The notes: generated by a model not told the origin, from the sequence alone. Shown: positions 7,555 through 16,541, numbered from the stretch's first letter. The stretch is 32,674 bases of DNA from Neolewinella litorea (GCF_004803465.1 NZ_SRSF01000015.1:1-32674), one strand, 5' to 3'. Numbers and translations: made by a program.

Positions 7555-9117
7555 CTACTCCCCCACCACCTCCACCCCCAAAAACATCACCGGATTCTCG
7601 CTAATCCGCAGCGCCTTTCCGCTGGCGGTGGTGACGTCATGCAGGATCACCCGCTCGGTAAGGATATAGGGGTAGGGCTCGGTGTAGGTGGTGTCCGTAC
7701 GTTCGGGATTGAAGTCGGCGAACAAGGCCGGGCCCGGGTAGTCGGCAGACAGGTGCGCATCGTCGATGTGGAGGCCCGAGATGGTGATGGTGTCCGGCAT
7801 GTAGCACACGTAGCCGAAATCGTGCTGTCCGGAGTAGTGGCCGTCGATCACCGCCGCGCCGCCGTTGGTGGGTACGAAGGTGCAGTCGCGCAGCAACAGT
7901 TGGCCGCGCCAGGTGCTGCCGTAATCGGAGCGGAGGTTGACGAAGCGGCCGCCGCGCACGGTGGTGTTTTCCACGGTCAGGGTGCCGCTGCCGATGGCGT
8001 TGATGCCCATGTGGCCGAGGGTGGAGTTGCGGATGGTCGCGTTGGCCACCCCCTTGTGGGCGTCGAAGCGGGAGAGGACACAGCCGTCGTAGACCAGGTT
8101 CTTGCAGTAGTTGGAGCCCATGATCCCCCAGTAGGTGCGGTCGTTGATGTCGTTGGTCTGGGTGCAGTTCACGAAGGAGACGTTCAGGGCCCCGTTGGCC
8201 AGGATGTCGTAGCTACCCATGCTCACCGGGCGACCGGCCGAGCCGATGGTGGAGTAGGTCTTGTGGCCGGTCAGTACGCAGTTGCGCACCGTCACGTAGG
8301 CGCAGTTGCGCAGGTTGATGAAGCCGCCGTAGGGCGCCCCGTGCTCGCCTTCGCCGGTGATGAGGTGGGTGAGGCCGTCGACCACCACCCGCGACCGCTC
8401 GACCACCATGTTGCGGGCGTAGTAGGTGTATTTCGATTCCGCCTGGTTGGCTACGGTGACGAAGCGTCCACCGGTGATGTATAGGGTGTCCTCCTCGATC
8501 GGGCGGGCGGTAATTTCGGTAATGCGGTCGAAGTCCCAGATGATGGGCGTTTGGGGGTCCACCCTCCCTTCGGCGTCGACGACGAAGATATCGGTCTGCG
8601 CCGCCCCCCGGTCCTGGTTCAGTCCGTAGCGGATGTAGTGGCGCACGGAGTCGTTGGTCACCGTCACCAGGCTGGCGGCGGGCAGCTTGATCGGGAGGGT
8701 TTCCTGTCCGCGCCCCAGGCGGGTGATGCCCTCGGGTACGAAGGTCTCCTCCCGCGAGCCAATCAGAAATATTGGCGCCGAGATGTTGTCCACCGCCGTA
8801 TCGTCGATGAGGAAGGTGGCGGTGCCGAAGTCGGTCGAAGTCAGTACCTCCACGGTCCGGTCCTTCCCGCCGATGTAGTAGGTGCCCTCCCCGGCCTTCA
8901 CCGGCAGTTCGTGGCGATTGGCGTAGGCGTGCGCTGCCCAGATGGCCGCACTGGCGTCGGTGGTGCCGTCGTCCGCGGCGCCGAAGTCGCGGTAGGTCAC
9001 GTAGCCCCGTTGGCGGATGGCCGCTGCTTGCTGGGAATCCGGTTCGGCGGGCACAATCTCCTGGGCCGACACGGTAACGGCGACAAATACGAAGAGCAGT
9101 AGCAGGACATAGCGCAT
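7555..9117 (-). CDS. Secreted right-handed parallel beta-helix protein (pectate lyase superfamily)
   Basis: 520 residues. An N-terminal signal peptide (MRYVLLLLFVFVAVTVSAQ) has a likely cut after SAQ. The mature start YVTYRDFGAADDGTTDASAAIWAA is given here by its key part, DFGAADDGTTDASAAI. It is the standard opening of pectate-lyase-3/glycosyl hydrolase 28-like beta-helices. The rest consists of short strand turns with repeated NxTVxNC-type ladders (for example AYVTVRNCVLTG and ATIRNSTLGHMG). The fold suggests a polysaccharide lyase, hydrolase or epimerase acting outside the cytoplasm. There is no T9SS sorting domain, so it is probably periplasmic or released by another route. The catalytic residues and exact substrate cannot be named. 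Confidence 0.8.
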   Translation of the reverse strand: MRYVLLLLFVFVAVTVSAQEIVPAEPDSQQAAAIRQRGYVTYRDFGAADDGTTDASAAIWAAHAYANRHELPVKAGEGTYYIGGKDRTVEVLTSTDFGTATFLIDDTAVDNISAPIFLIGSREETFVPEGITRLGRGQETLPIKLPAASLVTVTNDSVRHYIRYGLNQDRGAAQTDIFVVDAEGRVDPQTPIIWDFDRITEITARPIEEDTLYITGGRFVTVANQAESKYTYYARNMVVERSRVVVDGLTHLITGEGEHGAPYGGFINLRNCAYVTVRNCVLTGHKTYSTIGSAGRPVSMGSYDILANGALNVSFVNCTQTNDINDRTYWGIMGSNYCKNLVYDGCVLSRFDAHKGVANATIRNSTLGHMGINAIGSGTLTVENTTVRGGRFVNLRSDYGSTWRGQLLLRDCTFVPTNGGAAVIDGHYSGQHDFGYVCYMPDTITISGLHIDDAHLSADYPGPALFADFNPERTDTTYTEPYPYILTERVILHDVTTASGKALRISENPVMFLGVEVVGE

Positions 9118-9212
9118 GGTGGAAACATTGTAGGCTGCGGGGGCAGCTTAAGGTACTCGTTTCGGCGAGGCCTGGCGGGCGCGGCGGCTGGAATTTGCTG
9201 GTTACTGCTCAG

Positions 9213-9483
9213 TAGCGCCGACTTCAGTCGGTATGCTGCCTGATTGGCTGTCTGGTTAATAGCGCCGACTTCAGTCGGCATGCTGCTAGTTTGTGCGGTT
9301 AGCTGGTAGCGCCGACTTCAGTCGGTATGCTGCTAGTTTGTGCGGCTGGTTGGTAGCGCCGGTTTCAGTCGGCATGCTGCTTGTTTGTGCGGCAGATTTG
9401 TAGCGCCGACTTCAGTTGGCATGCTGCTAGTTTGTGCGGCTGGTTGGTAGCGCCGACTTCAGTCGGCATGCTGCTAGTTTGGG
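9213..9483 (+). repeat. 47-bp tandem repeat, six copies, each with a hairpin
   Basis: Units start at 9213, 9260, 9307, 9354, 9401 and 9448, exactly 47 bp apart. Each carries GCCGACTTCAGTCGGC or a variant, a 7-bp stem with a 2-nt loop, followed by atgctgctagtttg. The differences between copies keep pairing as G-U in plus-strand RNA. The array fills most of the 427-bp gap upstream of the beta-helix gene (-) and behind the GreA-like gene (-). Confidence 0.9.
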
Positions 9484-9544
9484 CGCCGGAGCGCAGGTGC
9501 CACGAAAATCCCGGGATCCCGCGCTCGCCGGCAAAGGTTCCGCC

Positions 9545-10006
9545 CTAGAAGATACCCTCGATGGTATGCGTGGTCCCGTTAAAGGTGACGGTCTCCCCTA
9601 CCCCGCGGTTCAGGAAGGCCTGCCCAATGGGCGACTGTGCGGAGATGCAGAAATACACCTGGTCCTCCAGTTTGACTTTGCCCAGACCTACGGACAGGTA
9701 GTAACTCCAGTGTTGGGTGACCACCAGGCTACCCTGGGTGACGCGGTCGTGGTTATCCTGCGGTTTCAAGGCCGCCAGTGTGTGCTGGTCCTGCATCACC
9801 TGCAGCAGTTGTCGGTGGGCCTGGACTTCCTCCCGGTGCAGCATTTCGCGGCCGGTCTCGTATTTATCCCCGGCACTGCTTTTGGTTTCGCTTTCGCGTG
9901 CGGTATTGATCCCGTCCAGGATATGCTGGAGGGTAGCGATGCGGCGGTCGGTGTCGGCGACGCAGGCCTGATGGAGTTGGGACTTTATGCTTTGGTTGTC
10001 TGACAC
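9545..10006 (-). CDS. GreA/GreB-like transcription elongation factor family protein
   Basis: About 153 residues from a GTG at 10006; a GTG six codons earlier (10024) is also possible. The N-terminal half is a helical hairpin with the conserved ETKSSAGDKYETGREM segment. The C-terminal half (GSLVVT, YYLSVGLGKV, ISAQSPIGQAFLNRGVGETV) has the GreA/GreB C-terminal fold, including the SPIG motif. Small proteins of this type are common in Bacteroidetes, often mis-named 3-oxoacyl-ACP synthase. They may bind RNA polymerase near its secondary channel, but whether they stimulate transcript cleavage is not known. It is a single gene with no obvious operon partners. Confidence 0.78.
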   Translation of the reverse strand: MSDNQSIKSQLHQACVADTDRRIATLQHILDGINTARESETKSSAGDKYETGREMLHREEVQAHRQLLQVMQDQHTLAALKPQDNHDRVTQGSLVVTQHWSYYLSVGLGKVKLEDQVYFCISAQSPIGQAFLNRGVGETVTFNGTTHTIEGIF

Positions 10007-10055
10007 GGGCCGTAATAATACCACTCCCCCAACGTAGTTTTACCTCCGATTCCTG

Positions 10056-10143
10056 CCCCACGAGCGCGAGCGAGCAGAGACGTGCGGTAGCCCTTGACCC
10101 CTTGTCCCACACGAGCGCTAGCGAGCAGAAACGTGCGGCAGCT
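10056..10143. repeat. Two copies of a ~50-bp GC-rich repeat
   Basis: Copies at about 10056-10097 and 10105-10146 share cacgagcgc, agcgagcaga and acgtgcggyagc blocks. They are followed by a short direct repeat of acccattcacga (about 10158-10187) just before the symporter start. Function is unknown. Confidence 0.55.
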
Positions 10144-10190
10144 TCTTCACCAACTCACCCATTCACGAATTCACCCATTCACGAAACCCT

Positions 10191-11471
10191 ATGAGGAAGC
10201 TAGCCCTACACTGGAAAATCATCATCGGCATGGTACTGGGCGTAGTGTTCGGCTTTGCCGCCAGTGCGTTTGGTGCCACGGAATTCGTGGTGGACTGGAT
10301 CAAGCCCTTCGGCATCATCTTCATCAACGCGCTTAAGCTGATTGCCATCCCGCTCATCGTTGCCTCCCTTATCAAGGGGATCAGCGACCTGCAGGACATC
10401 TCCCAACTTTCGCGGATCGGTGGTCGCACACTGGGCCTTTTCCTGGTGACGACCGTAACCGCGGTTACGATTGGCCTGGGCATCGTCAACCTGGTTAATC
10501 CGGGCAAGGTCGTTTCCCCGGAAACGCGGGAGAAACTGCTGGCCGCCTACGCCAACGACGCCTCCCAGCGGATCGAGATCGCTACTTCCCAGGCCGACCA
10601 GGGCCCCTTGAGCTTCTTCGTGGACATGGTGCCGGATAACATCGTTGGCGCGGCCTCCTTCAACGGCAATATGCTGCAGGTGATCTTTTTCGTCGTTTTC
10701 TTCGGCATCGGACTCATCCTGATTCCCCCCGACAAGGCGCGGCCCGTCAAGGCCTTTTTCGACGGCGTGAACGAGGTCGTGCTCAAGTTGATCGACCTGC
10801 TGATGGCCACCGCGCCGTACGCTGTATTCGCGCTGCTGGCGGCTTTGGTGGTCGAGGCCCCGAGCGCCGATCTGTTCGCGGCGCTGCTGTCGTACAGCAT
10901 TTGCGTACTGCTGGGGCTGGCCATTCTGATATTGGGACTTTACCCCCTGCTGGTCCGCCTGTTCACGGGCGTTGGGTACGGGGCCTTTTTCCGTGGCATT
11001 GCGCCGGCGCAGTTGCTGGCCTTCAGCACCAGTTCCAGTGCCGCTACCCTGCCCGTGACCCTGGAACGCACCACCGGGCACCTGGGCGTGTCGGAGGACG
11101 TCGCCAGTTTCGTGCTGCCCATTGGCGCGACCGTCAACATGGACGGCACGAGTCTGCACCAGGCGGTCGCCGCGGTATTCGTCGCCCAGGTCTTTGGACT
11201 GGAGCTCGACCTGACCACCCAACTTGGCATCATCGTTACCGCCAGTATGGCGTCGATCGGTGCGGCGGCCGTTCCCAGCGCCGGCATCGTGATGCTGGTC
11301 ATCGTGCTCGGACAGGCGGGTATCCCCGTTGAGGGCATCGCCCTGATCTTCGCCGTCGATCGCCCCCTGGACATGTGCCGCACCATCGCCAACGTGACGG
11401 GCGACGCCACGGTATCGATGGCCGTAGCCAATTCCGTAGGGAAGTTGGACGTCGCCTCCATTGCGCGCTGA
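10191..11471 (+). CDS. Sodium:dicarboxylate (glutamate/aspartate) symporter, DAACS family
   Basis: 426 residues, strongly hydrophobic with about eight membrane helices, in the inner membrane. The family signatures are present: the serine-rich re-entrant loop FSTSSSAATLPVT (hairpin 1), the NMDGTS motif of transmembrane helix 7, and the hairpin-2/TM8 region with DRPLDMCRTIANVTGD. The R and D of the last motif determine substrate in GltPh-like transporters. The arginine there suggests an acidic amino acid such as aspartate or glutamate, or a C4-dicarboxylate. Length is typical (about 400-440). It seems to be a single-gene unit, followed by an inverted repeat and fragments of a repeat family also found at the right edge of the window. 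Confidence 0.9.
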   Translation: MRKLALHWKIIIGMVLGVVFGFAASAFGATEFVVDWIKPFGIIFINALKLIAIPLIVASLIKGISDLQDISQLSRIGGRTLGLFLVTTVTAVTIGLGIVNLVNPGKVVSPETREKLLAAYANDASQRIEIATSQADQGPLSFFVDMVPDNIVGAASFNGNMLQVIFFVVFFGIGLILIPPDKARPVKAFFDGVNEVVLKLIDLLMATAPYAVFALLAALVVEAPSADLFAALLSYSICVLLGLAILILGLYPLLVRLFTGVGYGAFFRGIAPAQLLAFSTSSSAATLPVTLERTTGHLGVSEDVASFVLPIGATVNMDGTSLHQAVAAVFVAQVFGLELDLTTQLGIIVTASMASIGAAAVPSAGIVMLVIVLGQAGIPVEGIALIFAVDRPLDMCRTIANVTGDATVSMAVANSVGKLDVASIAR

Positions 11472-11484
11472 TGGATGCGTACAT

Positions 11485-11547
11485 CGCTTAGGTCGAGGCC
11501 GTGCCGGCCGAGTTGTTATCTCGACCCACAGGGTCTCGACCTAAGCG
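11485..11547. terminator. 13-bp perfect inverted repeat behind the symporter gene
   Basis: cgcttaggtcgag (11485-11497) pairs fully with ctcgacctaagcg (11535-11547). The intervening 37 nt hold a second small stem, gaccc/gggtc. It begins 14 bp after the stop codon, so it may end transcription or stabilise the 3' end. No T-run is present. Confidence 0.45.
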
Positions 11548-11642
11548 GGTTGAGGGCCTCCAGGCCCGATGGTTTACTGCTACCGGAATGGGTTTAGAAT
11601 GCACTCCAGCGATCGCCCCTAGAGGGGCTCAACCCGTTACGG
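11547..11642. repeat. Two opposed members of the 64-bp repeat family
   Basis: 11547-11570 is the reverse-complement form of the gggcttgaaagccctcaaccc core of the terminal satellite (32088-32674). 11604-11642 is a forward form (actccag, cgatc, ctcaacccgt). The small stems differ in sequence but still pair: gggcct/aggccc here and gcccct/aggggc in the forward member, against gggctt/aagccc in the satellite. Confidence 0.6.
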
Positions 11643-11656
11643 TCATTTCCAAGCCC

Positions 11657-14545
11657 CTACTCACCCCCAACCACCAGTTTCTTTACTGCCCGTCCGGTCG
11701 GACTACTCACCGAGACCAGATAGGCACCCGGCGGCAGCCGGTCTACCTCGAGGGTGGCGGTGGGGGAATCATCCGCGGATAGGCTCCGGCGAAGCATCAC
11801 GGCCCCGGTCAGGGAGCGCAATTCCACCACCACCGGCTGGCCGGCGAAGGCGGCAAGGCCGACGGTCACCCGGTCATGGGCGGGGTTAGGGTAGAGGTCG
11901 AAATCCAGCGACGCGGCTACCGGCGAAGCGGGCAGAACGGCCACGGGCGCGGCGGGGGCAGCAAGCGGGGTCGAGGGCGAGTTGGATATTGTAACCTCGT
12001 CGAATACGCCTACCGTCACCTGCTTGTCGTTGAGGCTTTCGACGAACAGGCCTACCTTGATGCAGTTTGTCATAACCACCGTCTGGGTAAAGAGCAGCTT
12101 CCAGGTTTTGCCGTCCGGGGACGTATATCCGGTGAAGGTATTGCCGATGCGGACCAGCCGGAGCCAGCTGTCGTGCCGCCGGTTGTCTTGCGTAAATTCG
12201 GTCTTGCCCCCGCTGCTGAGGCGGTATTCGCCCCGCACGATCGGGTTGCGCTTGCGCATCAGGAGCACCATGGGTGAATTGTCGGAAAGGTTCTGACGCA
12301 TTTCAAGGCCCACCCAGCCGATGCCGCTCTGGCTGCGCACCCGGGCGATGATCTCGGCGTTGCCGCAAATCTCCTGATACACCAACTGCTGTTCGTCGCG
12401 GTTCTTCTTGGAAGCGCCCGTGGCGGTGATGGTGAATTGGTCAGGATCGCAAGCATCAAACGTAACTCCGCCACCGGCCCCGCCGATGGCCTTGGCCGAC
12501 CAGGGTCCGGCAATGGGATCCGGCGGGTAGTTGCCGCCCGGACAGGAGAGGGGCTCGTCGTACAGCGGACAGACCCGAATTTCACATTCCGGGTCGCCGG
12601 AAAGCCGCACGTACACGGGAACGCCCTTCGTGCCGTTGGCGGGTATTCCCGTGACGCAGATCACTACTTCCTGCGTACTGATAGCCTTAGTAAAGGCTAC
12701 CGGGTAGGAGACCCCGTCAATGACTATCTCGTAAGCCGCCGCGTTGGTGGGCAGATAGTTACCGGTGACGTAGAAGCAGGTGCGGTAGGTACCGTTGTTG
12801 TCGCAGGTGGGCCCAACGTACTGGTCGCCGGGCTGACCGCCCACGCGCAAGCCAGTAATCTCGCAGGTGCACTTGGGCTCGTCGAAGAGGTCAGTGGCCG
12901 TGTAGGTGCATCCGTTACCGGCGTCGATGGTGACGTCAACGTCGGTACTCGCATCCCCCGGCACGCCGAGGACGCAGACCACCACCTGCTGGCCACTGAG
13001 CACCTGCAGGAAGGCCGGGGTGTAGGTCACCCCATCTATAGTGACGGTGTAGGCCGCCGCGTTGGTGGGCAGGAAGCTACCGGTGATATAAAAGCAGGTG
13101 CGGTAGGTGCCGTTGTTGTCGCAGGTGGGTCCAATGAATTGATCGCCCGGTTGGCCGGCCACGCGCACGTCGGTGATCTCACAAGTGCACTTGGGCTCAT
13201 CAAAGAGGTCAGTGGCCGTGTAGGCGCAGCCGTTGCCGGCGTCTATGGTGACGTCCACATCCGTGCTCGCATCTCCCGGCACGCCCAGAATGCAAACCAC
13301 CACCTGCTGGCCACTGAGCACCTGCAGGAAGGCCGGGGTGTAGGTCACGCCGTCCACGGTGACGGTGTAGGCCGCGGCGTTGGTGGGCAGGAAGCTGCCG
13401 GTGATATAAAAGCAGGTGCGGTAGGTGCCGTTGTTGTCGCAGGTAGGTCCAATGAATTGGTCGCCCGGTTGCCCGGCCACGCGCACGTCGGTGATCTCGC
13501 AGGTACACTTGGGCTCATCAAATAGATCGGTGGCTGTGTAGGCACAGCCGTTGCCGGCGTCTATGGTGACGTCCACATCCGTGCTCGCATCCCCCGGCAC
13601 GCCGAGGACGCAGACCACCACCTGCTGACCACTGAGCACCTGCAGGAAAGCCGGGGTGTAGGTCACCCCATCTATGGTGACGGTGTAGGCCGCGGCGTTG
13701 GTGGGCAGGAAGCTGCCGGTGATATAAAAGCAGGTGCGGTAGGTGCCGTTGTTGTCGCAGGTGGGCCCGATGTACTGGTCGCCGGGCTGACCGCCCACGC
13801 GCACGTCGGTGATGTCACAGGTGCACTTGGGCTCGTCGAAGAGGGCGGTAGCCGTATAAGAGCAGCCGGTGCCGGCGTCGACGGTGACGTCCACGGCGGC
13901 GGTGGCGTCACCGGGTATGCCCAGGACACAGACCACCACCTGCTGTCCACTGATCACCTGCAGGAAGGCCGGGGTGTAGGTCACCCCATCTATGGTGACG
14001 GTATAGGCCGCGGCGTTGGTGGGCAGGAAGCTGCCGGTAATATAGAGGCAGGTGCGGTAGGTGCCGTTGTTGTCGCAGGTGGGCCCGATGTACTGGTCAC
14101 CGGGTTGTCCGCCCACGCGCACGTCGGTGATGTCACAGGTGCACTTGGGCTCGTCGATCAAATCGACGGCGGTGTAGGTACAGCCACCGCCCGCATCTAC
14201 CGTCACGTCGACATTCTGGGTGCCATCGCCTGGCACGCCGAGAACACAGACTACCACCTCCTGTGGACCGATGACCTGCAGGAAAGCGACCGTGTACGGT
14301 ACGCCCTCAATAGTGACGGTATAGGCGGCCGCATTGGTGGGGAGATCCGGACCGCTTATATAAAAGCAACTGCGGTAGGTGCCGTCGTTGTCGCAGGTAG
14401 GTCCGATGTACTGATCGCCGGGTTGGCCCCCCAGGCGTACATTATTGATGGTACATACCTCGATACGGACGGGCGAAAGACTGACGAAAAAGAAGGGTAA
14501 GACCGCCAGGAGCAGCACTTGTAGGGTAGATTTTCGGGCTTCCAT
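11657..14545 (-). CDS. T9SS-exported repeat protein with C-terminal sorting domain
   Basis: 962 residues. A hydrophobic N-terminal segment (residues 8-24) acts as signal. Residues 31 to about 666 are six tandem repeats of 106 residues, each opening with CxITxVRVGGQPGDQ and holding conserved Cys pairs plus YTVTIDGVTYTPAFLQV, likely Ig-like beta domains. Residues about 680-870 resemble a laminin-G/concanavalin-like DUF1349 domain (WVGLEMRQ, GNTFTGYTSPDGKTW). A low-complexity Pro/Ala linker precedes a type A sorting domain (DFDLYPNPAHDRVTV to the end), which directs export through the type IX system and anchoring at the cell surface. A role in adhesion or polymer binding is plausible. Some repeats are nearly identical at DNA level, suggesting recent duplication or gene conversion. 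Confidence 0.88.
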   Translation of the reverse strand: MEARKSTLQVLLLAVLPFFFVSLSPVRIEVCTINNVRLGGQPGDQYIGPTCDNDGTYRSCFYISGPDLPTNAAAYTVTIEGVPYTVAFLQVIGPQEVVVCVLGVPGDGTQNVDVTVDAGGGCTYTAVDLIDEPKCTCDITDVRVGGQPGDQYIGPTCDNNGTYRTCLYITGSFLPTNAAAYTVTIDGVTYTPAFLQVISGQQVVVCVLGIPGDATAAVDVTVDAGTGCSYTATALFDEPKCTCDITDVRVGGQPGDQYIGPTCDNNGTYRTCFYITGSFLPTNAAAYTVTIDGVTYTPAFLQVLSGQQVVVCVLGVPGDASTDVDVTIDAGNGCAYTATDLFDEPKCTCEITDVRVAGQPGDQFIGPTCDNNGTYRTCFYITGSFLPTNAAAYTVTVDGVTYTPAFLQVLSGQQVVVCILGVPGDASTDVDVTIDAGNGCAYTATDLFDEPKCTCEITDVRVAGQPGDQFIGPTCDNNGTYRTCFYITGSFLPTNAAAYTVTIDGVTYTPAFLQVLSGQQVVVCVLGVPGDASTDVDVTIDAGNGCTYTATDLFDEPKCTCEITGLRVGGQPGDQYVGPTCDNNGTYRTCFYVTGNYLPTNAAAYEIVIDGVSYPVAFTKAISTQEVVICVTGIPANGTKGVPVYVRLSGDPECEIRVCPLYDEPLSCPGGNYPPDPIAGPWSAKAIGGAGGGVTFDACDPDQFTITATGASKKNRDEQQLVYQEICGNAEIIARVRSQSGIGWVGLEMRQNLSDNSPMVLLMRKRNPIVRGEYRLSSGGKTEFTQDNRRHDSWLRLVRIGNTFTGYTSPDGKTWKLLFTQTVVMTNCIKVGLFVESLNDKQVTVGVFDEVTISNSPSTPLAAPAAPVAVLPASPVAASLDFDLYPNPAHDRVTVGLAAFAGQPVVVELRSLTGAVMLRRSLSADDSPTATLEVDRLPPGAYLVSVSSPTGRAVKKLVVGGE
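12548..14455 (-). repeat. Six in-frame 318-bp coding repeats
   Basis: These DNA repeats encode the 106-residue modules of the T9SS protein. The period is 318 bp (compare the cgcacgtcggtgatgtcaca block near 13800 and 14118). The central copies differ by few, mostly silent, changes, while the first and last are more diverged. This is the usual picture of unequal exchange within an array. Confidence 0.88.
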
Positions 14546-14960
14546 CGTGTAGTGTTTTCGGGTGAGGCATCACAAACAGCGGTACGGGCCGGCTCCCCGG
14601 GGCGGGACCAGCTTGGTACGACAGCCGCGGTACGCAGACCAAGGACGTGACGGACGGAGCGCGCTCACATCCAGTCAGACCAGCGAAGACGTCGTTAATA
14701 TCCCCGGGGGTGACGGGCGGGGAATGGGTCGGTGTATGACAATAACCTATTATAATTTACGGGATTTTTTGTCAGGTTCTCTTGGTGGTGTCACATTTAT
14801 TTTCCCGTGATGTACCCGGGCTGTCGCCGCACTAAAACAGGCATCGGTAACCCCAATCAGCTCGATTCCACCGCTTGTTACGCATCTCATTGTCACGTAC
14901 TTTAGGCTCGACTTTCACTTGGCGGAACCTTTGTCGTAATCTGGTCTAAATCCCTGCGGA
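14546..14960. other. Divergent intergenic region without gene
   Basis: 415 bp between the start of the T9SS protein gene (-) and that of the DUF1593 gene (+), so it should hold both promoters. A TTTG near 14930 is the only hint of a Bacteroidetes -33 box for the rightward gene. A short open frame at 14562-14810 has no protein-like features. Confidence 0.45.
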
Positions 14961-16325
14961 ATGAAATATTTACTGCTTCTCTTTGCTGCCGCTACCCTCT
15001 CCTTGAGGGCGGTGCCCGCGGGTGCCGTATCCTCCGAGAAGCCCCGGGTCATCAATACCACCGACCTCGGCGCGGACCCCGACGACGAACAATCCCTGGT
15101 ACGACAGCTGGTCTCCGCCAACGAATTCGACCTCGAGGGCCTGATCGTGGCCACCGGCTGCTGGAAGCAGGAACAGCACAGTACGGCGATGCTGGAAAGC
15201 ATCATCGACGCCTACGCCGCCGCCTATCCCAACCTGAGCATCCACGCGGAAGGGTTTCCCACCCCCGACTACCTCCGCTCGGTCTCCGTGATGGGACAAA
15301 CGAGCTACGGCATGGGCGACGTGGGAGAGGGCCGTGACAGCCCCGGCTCGGAACTGATTATCGCCGCCGCCGACCGCGACGACCCCCGTCCGCTGTGGGT
15401 CATGGGCTGGGGCGGCATGAACACCGTGGCCCAGGCCATTTGGAAGGTGAGCGAAACCCGGTCGCCGGAAGAGCTGCGCCATTTCCTCGGCAAACTGCGG
15501 CTATTTGACATCTTGGGGCAGGACGACGCCGGAGCCTGGATCGCAAAGAGTTTCCCGGAGGTATTCTACATCCGCGCCACCGGGGTCTACGGCTGGGCAC
15601 CCTCCGATGAATACCTGGACCAGCACATCCAAAGCCACGGCCCGCTGGGTGCCGTCTACCCCGACCGGCAGTGGGCCACCGAGGGCGACTCCCCGGCCTT
15701 CCTCCACGTCTACCCCAATGGATTGAATGACCCCGAGAAAATCGAGCAGGGCGGCTGGGGCGGCCGCTTCCACATTGAAAAGCAGGCGGGCATTCGGAGT
15801 ATGTCGGAAGTAGCCAAGATTGACCCCCAGGCGGAACCGGCCTACGATCCCTACTACATGTACGGAAATACCGAAGAGGGCGGAGATGCCATCAAGCGCT
15901 GGCGGGAGGGCTTCGACAATGACTTCGCGGCCCGGATGGACTGGTCAATTACCCCCAATTACGACGCGGCTAACCACCACCCCGTGGCCGTCCTCAATGG
16001 AGACCGTACCCGCCAGGTCCTCTATGCCAAGGTGAAACCGGGCACCACCCTCCGCCCTTCGGCGTTGGGCTCCACCGATCCGGACGGTGACGCGCTGTCC
16101 TACCGCTGGTCCGTCTACGGGGAGCCCACCACCTACGCCGGTGAGTTGACCCTCCGGAACGCGGACACCCCCGCCGCGGAACTGCTCATTCCTGATGACG
16201 CCGCCGGAACCACTATCCACCTGATCCTGGAAGTGCGCGACGGCGGTTCGCCCAACCTGATCGCTTACCGACGGCTGGTGGTGGAGGTCGAGGCCGTGTC
16301 GTCATCTACACGCCGGGGACAATGA
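14961..16325 (+). CDS. Secreted DUF1593 (nucleoside hydrolase-like) protein
   Basis: 454 residues with a signal peptide (MKYLLLLFAAATLSLRAVPA, cut near AGA). The N-terminal domain has RVINTTDLGADPDDEQSLVR, whose DxGADPDD acidic cluster recalls the metal-binding DTDxGxDD site of inosine-uridine nucleoside hydrolases. WVMGWGGMNTVAQA is the matching N-ribose-binding region. This is the DUF1593 family. The C-terminal 110 residues (from about 340, with GSTDPDGDALSYRWSVYGE) form an Ig/cadherin-like beta domain usual for these proteins. It is probably periplasmic or extracellular and may cleave N- or O-glycosidic bonds; the substrate is unknown. A 10-bp hairpin follows the stop. Confidence 0.83.
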   Translation: MKYLLLLFAAATLSLRAVPAGAVSSEKPRVINTTDLGADPDDEQSLVRQLVSANEFDLEGLIVATGCWKQEQHSTAMLESIIDAYAAAYPNLSIHAEGFPTPDYLRSVSVMGQTSYGMGDVGEGRDSPGSELIIAAADRDDPRPLWVMGWGGMNTVAQAIWKVSETRSPEELRHFLGKLRLFDILGQDDAGAWIAKSFPEVFYIRATGVYGWAPSDEYLDQHIQSHGPLGAVYPDRQWATEGDSPAFLHVYPNGLNDPEKIEQGGWGGRFHIEKQAGIRSMSEVAKIDPQAEPAYDPYYMYGNTEEGGDAIKRWREGFDNDFAARMDWSITPNYDAANHHPVAVLNGDRTRQVLYAKVKPGTTLRPSALGSTDPDGDALSYRWSVYGEPTTYAGELTLRNADTPAAELLIPDDAAGTTIHLILEVRDGGSPNLIAYRRLVVEVEAVSSSTRRGQ

Positions 16326-16346
16326 CTAAAGTAGGTGCTGCCCGGT

Positions 16347-16369
16347 GCTTTCACTCGCGGAGTGAAAGC
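16347..16369 (+). terminator. 10-bp hairpin after the DUF1593 gene
   Basis: GCTTTCACTC-gcg-GAGTGAAAGC is a perfect 10-bp stem with a 3-nt loop, 21 bp behind the stop codon. There is no clear T-run after it, so it may protect the 3' end rather than terminate transcription. Confidence 0.45.
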
Positions 16370-16541
16370 CTGGGTGAAGGGCATCCACACCCGATGTATT
16401 GACAGGTGGTTCGGAGTTGACACGGTAGTGGCTCGACGCGCTGCTTCTCAACTTGCGCATCGAATCATTCTCCGGACTGACATAGATCACTGTCGCCACC
16501 CCGAGCGGCACGGAACTTTGGGAGCAACCAAAGCGACGGCC

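Noticed and set aside
7522-8484. 320-codon plus-strand frame over the beta-helix gene
   Set aside because: Val/Gly/His-rich shadow of a high-GC gene with no motifs; the minus-strand protein is clearly real.
9213-9483. CRISPR array
   Set aside because: The whole 47-bp period is repeated; there are no unique spacers and no cas genes.
12437-13525. 362-codon plus-strand frame opposite the T9SS protein
   Set aside because: It exists only because the 318-bp repeat is a multiple of three and GC-rich. The minus strand has the signal peptide, domains and sorting signal.
14562-14810. 82-codon plus-strand frame in the divergent region
   Set aside because: No protein-like features; the stretch more likely holds promoters.
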